From Haloglomus salinum (lineage in GTDB: Archaea > Halobacteriota > Halobacteria > Halobacteriales > Haloarculaceae): a stretch of DNA of 64,000 bases. A program made the translations under genes and the position numbers. The DNA lies in assembly GCF_024298825.1 (NCBI RefSeq), contig NZ_CP101153.1, positions 3,472,001 through 3,536,000 of the forward strand, written 5' to 3'. The first letter of the stretch is position 1; each line of letters starts with the position of its first letter. The notes beneath the pieces are model-generated. The model worked only from the letters and a program-made list of their open reading frames with translations. It made no database searches and was not told where the DNA came from. Below are positions 17,870 through 27,020 of this stretch, piece by piece.

Positions 17870-18238
17870 ATGGACCTCGCCTCGCTCCCTGCACGGCCAC
17901 TCAGTCTGTCCGAATGCCGCGACCTCGAGAACAGCGAGCAGTTCCGGACGCTCGTTCCAGCCGGTGTCTACGACCTCTCCGAGAGCGACCGCCGCCTCGT
18001 CCCCGCCGTCGTGTTCGTCACGGAGGCCAAGGTCGTCGCCGCGGGCTACGTCCTGGCGGTCGACGCGGACGGCGACGCCTCGGATGCCGGCGGCTGGACG
18101 GTCGTCACCGAGCGCGAGGCGGCCGAGGGCAAGGCCGAACTCGAAGACCAGGTCCGGGAGGTGGGTGTGGAACTGCGCGAGTGGGCCGAGAGACAGGCCT
18201 GGGCCGACGACCCGAGTGAGTTACTCGATGCGCTCTGA
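17870..18238 (+). CDS. conserved-looking haloarchaeal protein of unknown function
   Basis: 122 residues, acidic, no membrane segment. Predicted mixed alpha/beta: LVPAGVYDLSESDRRLVPAVVF, a strand-rich centre with AKVVAAGYVLAVDADGD, and a long charged C-terminal helix ending WADDPSELLDAL. The leaderless promoter spacing supports the start. I recognise no domain. Confidence 0.75.
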   Translation: MDLASLPARPLSLSECRDLENSEQFRTLVPAGVYDLSESDRRLVPAVVFVTEAKVVAAGYVLAVDADGDASDAGGWTVVTEREAAEGKAELEDQVREVGVELREWAERQAWADDPSELLDAL

Positions 18239-18354
18239 CCGGCGGTAGCGCCCCGGCAGAGACCGTGCGACCAGGTCACCATCGAGCCCGGTCGGACCGA
18301 CGGAGCCGAATATGTCCGGGGTCGGATTCGGTTCGTCGAGGTGGCGGTCGCACC

Positions 18355-18360
18355 TATATA
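18355..18360 (+). promoter_or_regulatory. TATA box for the 18384 gene
   Basis: TATATA is centred 26-27 bp before the ATG at 18384. This favours that ATG over the in-frame ones at 18312 and 18369; the latter would lie upstream of the transcription start. Confidence 0.65.
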
Positions 18361-18383
18361 CCGGGGAGATGGTAGAGTACGTA

Positions 18384-18986
18384 ATGACCACCGATGCAGT
18401 CGGACAGCGGGTGGACGACCCTGGTTCGGGGGACGGGGAGGACCAGTCGGATGTCCCCGCGCCGACACTGCTCATTGGGATGCTGACGGCGGTGGCGGCA
18501 GGCGGGTTCGTGGGGTGGGCCCTGCTGCCGCTCTCGACGCCGGTCGCGGGACTTCCGCTGTACGCGGTGGCGGCCGTCGCCACGACGCTCTGGTCCGGCA
18601 TCTCCTTCCTGCGGCGCAAACTCCCGACGGGTGTGCTGGCCGAGGGGTTCTACCTGATGGGTGTCGCGGTGCTGGCCCGCCCCGTCTCGGTGACCGCCTC
18701 GCTGGACGGGCTGTCGGCGTTCCTCGACGACCCCGGCGCCGTGTTCATGACGGCCGTCGTGGCGGCCGTCGTCGCGTCGCTGCTGGTCGCCGCCGGCTGG
18801 CGGCTCGACACCCACGCCCGGAAGACACGGGTCCGGCGGATGCGCCGACGGGTGACCCGTCGGATGTCGCGCAAGCGAGCTCAGAAGGGACCGATGGCCT
18901 CCGGGATGTCGGAGTCGGACGGACCCGCCACCCGTGGTACGAGTGGGTCGAAGAACGGGTCGGTCAGAACGGAGCGGGAACCCTGA
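18384..18986 (+). CDS. membrane protein with basic C-terminal tail, function unknown
   Basis: 200 residues. An acidic 25-residue N terminus, four hydrophobic segments (about 30-50, 55-75, 90-110 and 120-140), then a strikingly basic stretch RRMRRRVTRRMSRKRAQK, unusual for a halophile and suggestive of nucleic-acid or lipid-head-group contact at the inner face. Its last 23 bp overlap the convergent DUF420 gene. Confidence 0.75.
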   Translation: MTTDAVGQRVDDPGSGDGEDQSDVPAPTLLIGMLTAVAAGGFVGWALLPLSTPVAGLPLYAVAAVATTLWSGISFLRRKLPTGVLAEGFYLMGVAVLARPVSVTASLDGLSAFLDDPGAVFMTAVVAAVVASLLVAAGWRLDTHARKTRVRRMRRRVTRRMSRKRAQKGPMASGMSESDGPATRGTSGSKNGSVRTEREP

Positions 18987-19584
18987 CCAGCAACCGGACG
19001 AACTCGAACGTGTAGATGTGGTTGAGGAGGACGTACGCGGCGACGCCCAGGGTGAGCGAGACCGACCAGACCGCGACTGCCCACCGACCGACCCGGGCGT
19101 GGGCCGTCTCGCGGATCTCCGGAGTCGTGTGGGTCAGTCCGACGATGATGTTGTACAGTACGAGCGGCACCGCCAGCACGGAGAGCAGGATGTGGATGGC
19201 GAGCATCAGGAGGTAGGCGATGGTCGGGCCGTCCGGGGCGATTATCTCCTTCTGCCCGCCGCCACCGGTCTTCAGCAGGTAGAGGACGAGGAAGACGAGG
19301 ATGAGCGTGAACGCGCCGACCATCGCGGCACGGTGCTTGCGCACGTCGCCGTCACGGATGAACTTCCAGCCCGCGAGCAGCAGGACGACCGTGGTCGTGT
19401 TGATGACGGCGATGGCGTGCGAGAGGAGGTTGACCGTCTCGAGGCTGATGGTGGGGTAGATGGGGAGTCCCACGTACAGGGTCCCGATGACCAGCGCGTA
19501 CCCGACGACGGTGAGGACCGCGGTGAGCGCTCGTGGGTACTCCTTCGCTGTCCGTGAGAGGGGCCCGGCGTCGGCTGTCGCCAT
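18964..19584 (-). CDS. DUF420 family membrane protein (CtaM-like)
   Basis: 206 residues from MATADAGPLSRTAK. Five to six helices with the DUF420 landmarks NLLSHAIAVINTTTVVLLLAG and KHRAAMVGAF, plus His in LLMLAIHILLSVLAVPLV. Bacterial relatives (YozB/CtaM) are needed for cytochrome oxidase maturation, so a role with the cox genes 13 kb away is plausible but inferred. The start is 60 bp from the divergent MATE gene. Confidence 0.88.
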   Translation of the reverse strand: MATADAGPLSRTAKEYPRALTAVLTVVGYALVIGTLYVGLPIYPTISLETVNLLSHAIAVINTTTVVLLLAGWKFIRDGDVRKHRAAMVGAFTLILVFLVLYLLKTGGGGQKEIIAPDGPTIAYLLMLAIHILLSVLAVPLVLYNIIVGLTHTTPEIRETAHARVGRWAVAVWSVSLTLGVAAYVLLNHIYTFEFVRLLVRVPAPF

Positions 19585-19643
19585 GGACGACGTTTCGTCC
19601 GCCCCCCGCATGTCGGTGTCGCTTCAGGCTGTGCTCACAGGGC

Positions 19644-21101
19644 GTGACCACGACGACTATCCGCCCGCCGGCCACAGGCCCCGGTGTGCGGTCACCGTTC
19701 CGCTCGCGCGACGAACTGGAGTTCACCAGCGGCTCCGTGGGCTGGCCACTCTACCACCTCGCGCTCCCCGTGGTCGCGACAACGCTCCTGCAGACGGTCT
19801 ACAATCTGACCGACACGTTCTGGGTCGGGCGCTACGGCAGCGCGGAACTGGCGGCGCTCACGTTCTCGTTCCCACTGGTCTTCCTGTTCGTCGCGCTCGG
19901 CTCCGGTGTCTCGGCCGCCGGCCGCATCCTCGTCGCCCAGCACGAGGGCGCGGGCGAGCGCCGGCAGGCGTCCTTCGTCGCCGGGCAGACGCTGGCGTTC
20001 AGCACCCTCGCAGCGCTCGTCGTGGCCGCCATCGGCGCCGTCGGCATCGGCCCGCTGTTCCGGGCCATGGGTGCGGCCCCGCTCACTCGCGGCCTCGCGC
20101 TCTCGTACATGGGGTACATCCTCGCCGGCCTCCCGCTGCTGTTCCTCGCGTACACGTTCTCCGCACTCCTCCAGGGGTACGGCGACGCGCTGACGCCGCT
20201 GCTGGTGGTGCTGGCGTCGGTGCTGCTGAACCTGGTGCTGGACCCGGTGCTCATCTTCGGGCTGGGACCGGTCCCGACGCTCGGGCTGGAGGGCGCCGCC
20301 ATCGCGACGCTCTTCGCGCGAGGCCTGGCTGCGGTGGCTGGAGTCGCGCTCCTGCTGTCGGGGCGGGTCGAGCCGACCGTCGCGCTCGCGGACCTCCGCC
20401 CCGACCGCGCCTTCCTCGGCCGCGTCGCGCGGGTCGGGGTCCCCGCGTCCCTCGAAACTGGCGCCATCGCGGTCTCCGTGACGGCATCGCTGTTCCTCGT
20501 CGGTCGGTTCGACGCCGCGGTCGTGGCCGGCTTCGGTATCGGCGAGCGGGTCACGTCCCTGATGTTCCTCCCGGCCATCGGCGTCTCGGCGGCGACCATC
20601 ACCATGGTCGGGCAGAACCTCGGCGCGGGGGAGGCGGCGCGGGCCCGGCGTGCGGCCCGACTCGCCGTTGTCGTCCCGCTCGCTGGGCTGACGGGCGTGG
20701 GACTGCTCGTCGTCGTGGCGGCCGAACCAGTCGCCAGCGTCTTCTCCACCGACACGGCCGTCGTCGGCCACGCCGCGGACTTCCTGCGGGTCGTCGGACC
20801 GGCGTACGGGTTCGAGGCCGCCGCCCGCATCTACAGCGGCGTGTTCCGCGGCGCCGGTCGAACGGGTGTGGCGCTGGTGGTCTCCGGGACCACCTTCATC
20901 CCGGTCCGGCTGGGTGTGGCACTGGTCCTCCTCGGGCCGCTGGGATACGGCCCGCTCGGTGTCTGGCTTGGCTACGCCGTTTCGGGTGTCTTCGGCGCCG
21001 CACTCGGGTTCGTGACGGCACGCGTCGTCGGCTGGGACGAAGCCCTCGTCGACGACACGATGGGCCACGGGGAGCAATCACCGGGTCGGAACAGCCGCTG
21101 A
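19644..21101 (+). CDS. MATE family multidrug/sodium antiporter
   Basis: About 485 residues from the GTG at 19644; the GTG at 19686 is equally plausible, and frames further upstream overlap the divergent gene. Twelve helices in two repeated halves: YHLALPVVATTLLQTVYNLTD marks the first, and RVARVGVPASLETGAIAVSV the second. It exports cationic drugs or metabolites using Na+ or H+. No adjacent regulator. Confidence 0.92.
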   Translation: MTTTTIRPPATGPGVRSPFRSRDELEFTSGSVGWPLYHLALPVVATTLLQTVYNLTDTFWVGRYGSAELAALTFSFPLVFLFVALGSGVSAAGRILVAQHEGAGERRQASFVAGQTLAFSTLAALVVAAIGAVGIGPLFRAMGAAPLTRGLALSYMGYILAGLPLLFLAYTFSALLQGYGDALTPLLVVLASVLLNLVLDPVLIFGLGPVPTLGLEGAAIATLFARGLAAVAGVALLLSGRVEPTVALADLRPDRAFLGRVARVGVPASLETGAIAVSVTASLFLVGRFDAAVVAGFGIGERVTSLMFLPAIGVSAATITMVGQNLGAGEAARARRAARLAVVVPLAGLTGVGLLVVVAAEPVASVFSTDTAVVGHAADFLRVVGPAYGFEAAARIYSGVFRGAGRTGVALVVSGTTFIPVRLGVALVLLGPLGYGPLGVWLGYAVSGVFGAALGFVTARVVGWDEALVDDTMGHGEQSPGRNSR

Positions 21102-21161
21102 CCGGTGGGTACCCCCACCGCGCTCGCAACCCTCAAGTGAGCGCCATCCTACCTCGGAGGT

Positions 21162-22304
21162 ATGGACCTCTCGCTGACGCCGGAGCAGAAACAGATCAAG
21201 GAGATGGTTGCCGACTTCGTGGACGAGGAGGTCGTCCCGCGGGCGTCGGAGATCGACCACGAGGACGAGTTCCCCTGGGACCTCGTCGATGAGATGGGTG
21301 ACCTGGGCCTGATGGGCGCGCCGTTCCCCGAGGAGTACGGCGGCGCCGGCCTCGACTACCACGCCTACCCCATCGCACTGGAGGAGATCGCCCGCGGTTC
21401 CGGCGGACTGGGCACAATCATGGCCGCGCACGTCTCGCTCGCGGGCAACATGGTCTACGAGTTCGGTGACGACGAGCAGAAGGAGCGCTTCCTCACACCG
21501 CTGGCCGAGGGAACCGACATCGGCGCGTTCGCACTCTCCGAGGCGGGCGCCGGCAGCGACGTGCCCTCGATGGAGACCACCGCCGAGCGCAACGGCGACG
21601 GCTACTACATCAACGGCGGCAAGCTCTGGATCTCGAACGGCTCCGTCGCCGACACGGTGACCGTCTTCGCGAAGACCGACCCGGACGCGGGCAGCAAGGG
21701 CATCTCCTCGTTCGTCGTCCGCCCGGAGGACGACGACGGGTTCATCGTCGAGGGGACCGAGGACAAGCTCGGCGACAAGGGCTGCCCGACCGCGGAACTC
21801 CGCTTCGACGACTGCTACGTGCCCGAGGAGCGGATGCTCGGCGAGGAGGGCGAGGGCTTCATCCAGGCGCTCAAGACGCTCAACGGTGGCCGAATCACCA
21901 TCGCCGCGCGCTCGGTCGGCATCGCGCAGGCCGCCCTCGACGCCGCCGTGGAGTACGCCGGCGACCGCGAGCAGTTCGACCAGCCCATCGGCGACTTCCA
22001 GGCCATCCAGCACAAGATCGCCGATATGGACACCAAGACCCGCGCCGCGCGTCTGCTGATGCACGACGCCGCGGACAAGAAGATGCGCGGCGAGCGCTTC
22101 CGCAAGGAGGCGGCCCAGGCCAAACTGTACGCCTCCGAGGTCTCCCGCGAGGTCGCCAACGAGGGCATCCAGATTCACGGCGGCTACGGCTACACGAAGG
22201 ACTTCCCCGCCGAGCGCTTCTACCGCGACGCGAAGCTCAACGAGATCTACGAGGGGACCAGCGAGGTCCTGCGGAACACCATCGGGCAGGACCTGCTGGG
22301 CTGA
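21162..22304 (+). CDS. acyl-CoA dehydrogenase
   Basis: 380 residues, the usual length. FAD-binding and substrate motifs are seen: ALSEAGAGSD, WISNGSVADT and QFDQPIGDFQAIQHKIADM. The C terminus carries the catalytic base Glu in YEGTSEVLRNTIGQ. It introduces the alpha-beta double bond into acyl-CoA and passes electrons to ETF. A strong Shine-Dalgarno-like GGAGGT sits directly before the ATG, with no spacer. Chain-length preference is not readable. Confidence 0.95.
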   Translation: MDLSLTPEQKQIKEMVADFVDEEVVPRASEIDHEDEFPWDLVDEMGDLGLMGAPFPEEYGGAGLDYHAYPIALEEIARGSGGLGTIMAAHVSLAGNMVYEFGDDEQKERFLTPLAEGTDIGAFALSEAGAGSDVPSMETTAERNGDGYYINGGKLWISNGSVADTVTVFAKTDPDAGSKGISSFVVRPEDDDGFIVEGTEDKLGDKGCPTAELRFDDCYVPEERMLGEEGEGFIQALKTLNGGRITIAARSVGIAQAALDAAVEYAGDREQFDQPIGDFQAIQHKIADMDTKTRAARLLMHDAADKKMRGERFRKEAAQAKLYASEVSREVANEGIQIHGGYGYTKDFPAERFYRDAKLNEIYEGTSEVLRNTIGQDLLG

Positions 22305-22385
22305 CGACCGGCCTCCCCACACCGGATAAATAGTCCCGAACCATTCGGCGGTACTGCATGGCAATCCCGGCCGCCATCTCTTCCT

Positions 22386-22649
22386 GTGAGCGCAGAACCG
22401 ACGACCACGACGTGTGCGATGTGCGCGAACGAGGCCGTGGCCCGGTTCCGGTACCGGTCGCTGAACGGGGCCTCCCCCGTCGAGGAACCGCTCTGCGGTG
22501 TGTGTGCGAAGCTGCTCGACCAGGTCGGGACCGTCAAATCCCTCCAGCTCGCGGCCGAAGCTGACGACGAGCCGGAGACGCTGTCACTGCTGACACTGTT
22601 CGACGCCTCGCGGTCCGCAGAGGCGGACGACTCGGTGGAGGCCGACTGA
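22386..22649 (+). CDS. small zinc-ribbon protein
   Basis: 87 residues from a GTG. Two Cys pairs, C10-x2-C13 and C37-x2-C40, form a probable treble-clef or ribbon zinc site, followed by an acidic C-terminal half. An AT-rich TATA-like box at 22326-22331 precedes an ATG (22358) in another frame, but the paired cysteines support the GTG frame. Function unknown. Confidence 0.75.
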   Translation: MSAEPTTTTCAMCANEAVARFRYRSLNGASPVEEPLCGVCAKLLDQVGTVKSLQLAAEADDEPETLSLLTLFDASRSAEADDSVEAD

Positions 22650-22757
22650 CGGGCCCAGCATCTCACCCGGGCTGTCCCTGCGACGGCGGGAGGTCCTCTG
22701 GACTCGCCGCTCGCCGCGACCGATGGGTTCCTACCGCCGACAGCCATACACCGACCC

Positions 22758-23030
22758 ATGACGGAGACGGTCACCGAGGGGGATGTGTCGGCCCGCTACG
22801 ACGAGACCGAGGGCGAGCGGCGGCTCACGTTCGAACGCGACGGTCGCGTCGCCACCGTCGCACAGAACGCCGACGGGTACGCGATGCTGAAGGTGCGCGA
22901 CGGGCCGGACGGGGACGAACTGGAGCGGTACTACGGCTTCGACATGGCGCTCGACCACGCCGCCGAGTTGCTGGGCGTCTCGCCGCACGACCTGCCGGTC
23001 CCCGAGGCGGCCGAAGATATGGGGATGTAG
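22758..23030 (+). CDS. small acidic haloarchaeal protein, function unknown
   Basis: 90 residues, soluble, strongly acidic. Two or three strands (RLTFERDGRVATVAQ and YAMLKVRDG), a central ELERYYGFDMALDHAAELLG helix, and the ending PVPEAAEDMGM. The well-ordered strand and helix pattern makes it a convincing gene, but I recognise no named domain. Confidence 0.8.
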   Translation: MTETVTEGDVSARYDETEGERRLTFERDGRVATVAQNADGYAMLKVRDGPDGDELERYYGFDMALDHAAELLGVSPHDLPVPEAAEDMGM

Positions 23031-23055
23031 ACCGGGTGGCTACCGGGTCAGCCCG

Positions 23056-24312
23056 TCACTCCTCGCCGACGGCGACGACGGACTCGCCGCCGGGGTAGAG
23101 TGTGTCGCCGGCGACGGCGGTGTTCTCGTGCTCGCCCTCGACGGACCACGCGATGGAGCCGTCCTCGACCGCCAGCGCGTCGCGCCCGGCGTAGAGGTAC
23201 TGGTCCCCGCGGATGGGCGCCTCCGTGACGGCGACGTCCGTCTGGAACCACTGTTCGGAGCCGTCTTCGGTCGAGAGTGCGTAGGTCCCCTCGGGCGGGT
23301 CGTCGATGGCGGTCACGGAGACGTATACCGTCTCCGAGGTGATGGCCGCGGAACTGAACTGCTCGGACCCGGACTCGAAGGTCCACTCCGTGCTCCCGTC
23401 CTTGGCCGAGAGCGCGTACAGCGTCCCACCGTAGCCGCCAGTTCCGATGTAGACGGTGCCGTCGCGGACGGCCGGGGCGTTGTCGCTGTGGCTCTTGAGC
23501 GAGTCGATATCGCCACGTTCCCAGACGACCGAGCCGGTCTCGGCGTCCAGCGCCGCCATTCCCATCGCCGCCACGTACACGATGCCGTCGTCGACGGCCA
23601 CCGGAGGCGCGGTGTAACTGGAGCTGCCGTAGGGGCCGGTGTTGTAGCGCCACTGCTCCTCGCCGGTCTCGGCGTCGAAGGCGACGAGTGTGCCGTCGCC
23701 CTGGGTCTGCCCCGGGACGACGACGTAGACGCTCCCGTCCGCGACGGTCGGGGTGTCGGCGAACCAGCCCGCCACGACCCGGCGGTAGACCTCCTCGCCG
23801 GTCTCTGCGTCGAGTGCCAGCAGGACGCCGACGTTGTCGGTCGACGTGTCGCACTCGCTCGCGTCCGAGGACTGCCCGGCGACGAAGACGAGGCCGTCGC
23901 CCACGGCCGTGTCCGACAGCAGCTCCGTGTCCGGCTCCGTCTCGAACGCCCAGCGCCGCTGCCCGTCGGTCGTGAGCGCCACGACGCCGCTGGCCGTATC
24001 GCCCGGGTCGTCGCTGGCGTAGGACACGTAGAGGCTGTCGCCGCGCACCGCGGGCTGGTGGTACTCTCGTCCGTCCGCGCCGTGCTCCCAGCGGACGGTC
24101 GCCGAGGCGGGGCCACCCCCGGCGACGCCCGTCTTCGCGGCGTTGCCCTGGAGCTGGGGCCAGTCAGTCGTCGTGGCGAGGTCGGTACCGTCGCTGGTCG
24201 TCTCGTCGCTCTCGGGGAGGCTGGCCGCACCGCTCCCGAGGACCGCGATTCCGGCCGCCGCACAGCTCGTCTGGAGGACCGTTCGTCGCGTCAGCGGAGC
24301 GTCATCTGGCAT
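23056..24312 (-). CDS. secreted PQQ-like beta-propeller protein with Tat signal
   Basis: 418 residues. Twin-arginine signal TRRTVLQ at residues 8-14 with a hydrophobic stretch to about residue 32. The rest is six to seven repeats of the propeller type, each with a GxLYALSxxDGxxxW-like pattern (for example VLLALDAETGEEVYR, TLVAFDAETGEEQWR and MAALDAETGSVVWE). Relatives include BamB-like scaffolds and quinoprotein dehydrogenases. I see no evidence for catalytic PQQ ligands, so a binding or scaffold role outside the cell is more likely. Confidence 0.9.
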   Translation of the reverse strand: MPDDAPLTRRTVLQTSCAAAGIAVLGSGAASLPESDETTSDGTDLATTTDWPQLQGNAAKTGVAGGGPASATVRWEHGADGREYHQPAVRGDSLYVSYASDDPGDTASGVVALTTDGQRRWAFETEPDTELLSDTAVGDGLVFVAGQSSDASECDTSTDNVGVLLALDAETGEEVYRRVVAGWFADTPTVADGSVYVVVPGQTQGDGTLVAFDAETGEEQWRYNTGPYGSSSYTAPPVAVDDGIVYVAAMGMAALDAETGSVVWERGDIDSLKSHSDNAPAVRDGTVYIGTGGYGGTLYALSAKDGSTEWTFESGSEQFSSAAITSETVYVSVTAIDDPPEGTYALSTEDGSEQWFQTDVAVTEAPIRGDQYLYAGRDALAVEDGSIAWSVEGEHENTAVAGDTLYPGGESVVAVGEE

Positions 24313-24450
24313 GACATCACTCCGGTTCCGGGCGATACGGTGTCGTTATCCGGTGAATAAGCTCCGACGAGGCGGAACGAAGGGGGAGGGCCCACTGTGG
24401 GCCGGGGGCCACCCAGTGGACTGAAGCGGACGGGTCGTCTTCGGTCGCCC

Positions 24451-24618
24451 ATGACCGACGAGGACCTCCGGGCCGCGGTCGAGTCGTTCGTCGATGACGT
24501 GGACCTCGCGCTCCACGAGTACGAGGAGGGGTACGCCGACGCCGACGCGACCCTGACGGTGGTGCAGTCCCACCTCGCGGACCTGCGCGAGGTCGTCGAA
24601 GAGGACGGCAGCGAGTAG
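24451..24618 (+). CDS. small acidic helical protein
   Basis: 55 residues, MTDEDLRAAVESF then helical to the end. Almost wholly alpha-helical and acidic, with an amphipathic heptad-like pattern (LRAAVESFVDDVDLALHEY). It ends directly against the convergent cupin gene. Small helical proteins of this kind are common in haloarchaea. Function unknown. Confidence 0.65.
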   Translation: MTDEDLRAAVESFVDDVDLALHEYEEGYADADATLTVVQSHLADLREVVEEDGSE

Positions 24619-25002
24619 CTACTGGTCGTCGCCGGTCGGGTCGTACGGCTTCGCGATGTCGAACTTCGGCGCCCCCATCCCGACAACGCGAACCTCCTCG
24701 GCGGCGGCATCCGGGTTGTACGCACGATGGGGGCTCTCCGGCTCGGCCACGAACACCTCGCCCGTCTCGACGCTGTGCTTACCCTCGGGCGTCTCGACGG
24801 CCAGGGTCCCGGCCGCGACGTAGAACGCCTCCTCGCGCTGTTCGTGGTAGTGGTAGGTCGTCGGGAGCTGTTCGCCCGGGGCCATCGTGTAGACGGCCAG
24901 CGCGAGCTGCGCGAGTTCCGCGGCCTCCGAGATGGAGCGGCGGTCGCACGGGTGTTCCGGCGAGGCGGGGAGGTCGTCGGGGTCGAGGACGTGGTAGCCC
25001 AT
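24619..25002 (-). CDS. cupin domain protein
   Basis: 127 residues. Cupin motif 1 is visible as HYHEQREEAFYVAAGTLAVE, with the metal-binding His, His and Glu, and motif 2 as PESPHRAYN. It is a single small beta-barrel. Likely a metal-dependent small-molecule-binding or enzyme domain; substrate unknown. Confidence 0.88.
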   Translation of the reverse strand: MGYHVLDPDDLPASPEHPCDRRSISEAAELAQLALAVYTMAPGEQLPTTYHYHEQREEAFYVAAGTLAVETPEGKHSVETGEVFVAEPESPHRAYNPDAAAEEVRVVGMGAPKFDIAKPYDPTGDDQ

Positions 25003-25113
25003 GCCCGTCCCCTCGACCGCGTGCAGCGAAAGCGTGGCGACCGCCGGAGAGGTGCCCCGCCGTCACCTGCCGATGACGGAGGGGCTTTGAGGCTGCCCCA
25101 CGTACTTCACGGT

Positions 25114-26568
25114 ATGCATGTTGCCGTACTCGGTGCGGGATACGCCGGCCTGACCGTCGCCCGTCGGCTGGAGCGGCGTCTCCCCGACGACGTCGACATC
25201 ACCGTCGTCGACGAGTCGGACACTCATCTCGTCCAGCACGAACTCCACCGCGTCATCCGACGCCCGGACCTCCGCGAGGTCATCACGGTCCCGCTGGACG
25301 AGGTACTCGCCCGGGCCGAGATTCGGCAGGCCAGCGTCACCGATATCGACACCGACGACGGCATCGCCACGCTCGCCACCGACGACGGCACCGACGACGG
25401 CGCCGAGGAACTCGACTACGACTACGCCGCGGTCTGTCTCGGCGCCGAGACTGCCTTCTACGGGCTCCCCGGGGTCGAGGAGCACGCCCTTCCCCTGAAA
25501 CGGCTCGAACACGCCGCGGCCATCCGCGAGTCGGTCCTCGCTGCGCCCGGCGGCGAGGCTATCGTCGGCGGCGGCGGGCTCTCGGGCATCCAGGTGGCCG
25601 GCGAACTGACCGCCCTCTCCGACGCGGAGGACCTCGACCTCGACGTGACGGTCGTCGAGATGGCCGACCGCATCGCCCCGGGGTTCGACGCCCCGTTCGC
25701 CGACGCCGTCCGGTCGGAACTGGAGGCACGGGGCGTTCGTATCGAGACGGGCGCGACCGTCGAGTCCGCTGACGAGGACGCCATCCACCTCGCAGACGAC
25801 CGCGAACTGGGCTACGACACCTTCGTCTGGGCGGGCGGCATCCAGGGGCCGGCCGCCACTGCAGGTGAGCGCGCCGAGGCCCGGGCGAACCTCCGTGTGA
25901 CCGACTCGACGTTCGTCGTCGGTGACGCCGGACGCGTCGTCGACGAGACGGGCGAGGCGGTCCCCGCCGCGGCACAGACCGCGCTCCGCGAGGCGAAGGT
26001 GGCCGCGGCGAACATCCGCCGGCTCGTCCGCGGGGGCGAGGACGGCGGCTTCGAGCCCCGGCTCGACACCTTCCGCTACGACTCGCCAGGCTGGGTCGTC
26101 AGCGTCGGCGATGGGGCGGTCGCGCAGGTCGGGCCCGTCGTGATGAGCGGCGAGCCCGCGAAGGCGGCGAAGGCGGTCATCGGCGCCGGACACCTCGGCT
26201 CCGTCGGTGCCATCGGCCGTGCGTCCGACCTCGTGCGGACAGAACTTGGGTGGCCCTCAGGCGACGACATCGACCTGCCCACGCAGCTCCTGGCGATGAG
26301 CCACGCCGGGCGGCTGGCGACGCTCTCGGACCCGGCCTCGCCCGGCGACGTCCAGTACCCACTCGCACGGACGGCGTTCGCGTTCTCTGACGCGTTCGCG
26401 CCCGAGAGCGTCGACCTGACGCCGCTCACGCAACTCGCCGACCGGAACTACCCGGACAGCCCGGCCAGCCACGCGGCCGAGACGCTCTCGGCGGGGCTGG
26501 GGCTGTTCGGTTCGATGGCGAGCGGGTCGGGCACGCGGCCGGAGTCGGACGACGGTGAGGAAGAGTAG
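25114..26568 (+). CDS. NDH-2-like FAD/NAD(P)-dependent oxidoreductase
   Basis: 484 residues from the ATG at 25114. FAD-binding GAGYAGLTVARRLE at the N terminus, a second Rossmann motif GGGGLSGIQVAGEL near residue 150, and the FAD ribityl/Asp motif TFVVGDAGRVVDETGEAVPAAAQTA split across about residue 270. The architecture matches type II NADH:quinone oxidoreductase or sulfide:quinone reductase. No Cys pair of SQR type is visible, so NDH-2 is preferred. The long C-terminal tail is acidic and not membrane-spanning. Confidence 0.88.
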   Translation: MHVAVLGAGYAGLTVARRLERRLPDDVDITVVDESDTHLVQHELHRVIRRPDLREVITVPLDEVLARAEIRQASVTDIDTDDGIATLATDDGTDDGAEELDYDYAAVCLGAETAFYGLPGVEEHALPLKRLEHAAAIRESVLAAPGGEAIVGGGGLSGIQVAGELTALSDAEDLDLDVTVVEMADRIAPGFDAPFADAVRSELEARGVRIETGATVESADEDAIHLADDRELGYDTFVWAGGIQGPAATAGERAEARANLRVTDSTFVVGDAGRVVDETGEAVPAAAQTALREAKVAAANIRRLVRGGEDGGFEPRLDTFRYDSPGWVVSVGDGAVAQVGPVVMSGEPAKAAKAVIGAGHLGSVGAIGRASDLVRTELGWPSGDDIDLPTQLLAMSHAGRLATLSDPASPGDVQYPLARTAFAFSDAFAPESVDLTPLTQLADRNYPDSPASHAAETLSAGLGLFGSMASGSGTRPESDDGEEE

Positions 26569-26577
26569 CCGCGCCGG

Positions 26578-26943
26578 TCAGACGCCCGGGATACCGGGGA
26601 TGTCGGTCCCGAGGCCAGCACCGACGTTCGAGAGGATGGCCAGCACCACCAGCACGGTGACGTAGGCGACCAGCGTGATGCCGGCGGCGGTGATCCAGCC
26701 GGTCCGGTAGCGCCACTTGATGACCGCGAGGTACGCCAGGAAGACGAGTACCGGCCCCAGCACCGGGACCCCACCGATGAGGTAGGCGACGATCGCCCAC
26801 ACCAGCGACCCGAGCGCCGCCGTCACGACGGCGTGGCTGTAGTTCCGACTCCCGGCCAGCAGGCTCGCACCGACGAAGACGCCGAGGCCCCCGATGAGGA
26901 GGCTCACGACGAACACGACCAGCGAGTTCTGGATCGGTGGCAT
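26578..26943 (-). CDS. small membrane protein, four helices
   Basis: 121 residues from MPPIQNSLVVFVV. Four hydrophobic helices with polar turns. The last is followed by a short Gly/Pro-rich tail NVGAGLGTDIPGIPGV. Converges on the NDH-2-like gene. Family unknown. Confidence 0.75.
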   Translation of the reverse strand: MPPIQNSLVVFVVSLLIGGLGVFVGASLLAGSRNYSHAVVTAALGSLVWAIVAYLIGGVPVLGPVLVFLAYLAVIKWRYRTGWITAAGITLVAYVTVLVVLAILSNVGAGLGTDIPGIPGV

Positions 26944-27020
26944 CACGCGGCACCTCACTCGTCCGGTGTGTCAACGTTGTGGCCCGTGGGTGACGCCCCA
27001 CGTCCGTGGACGGCCCGGTT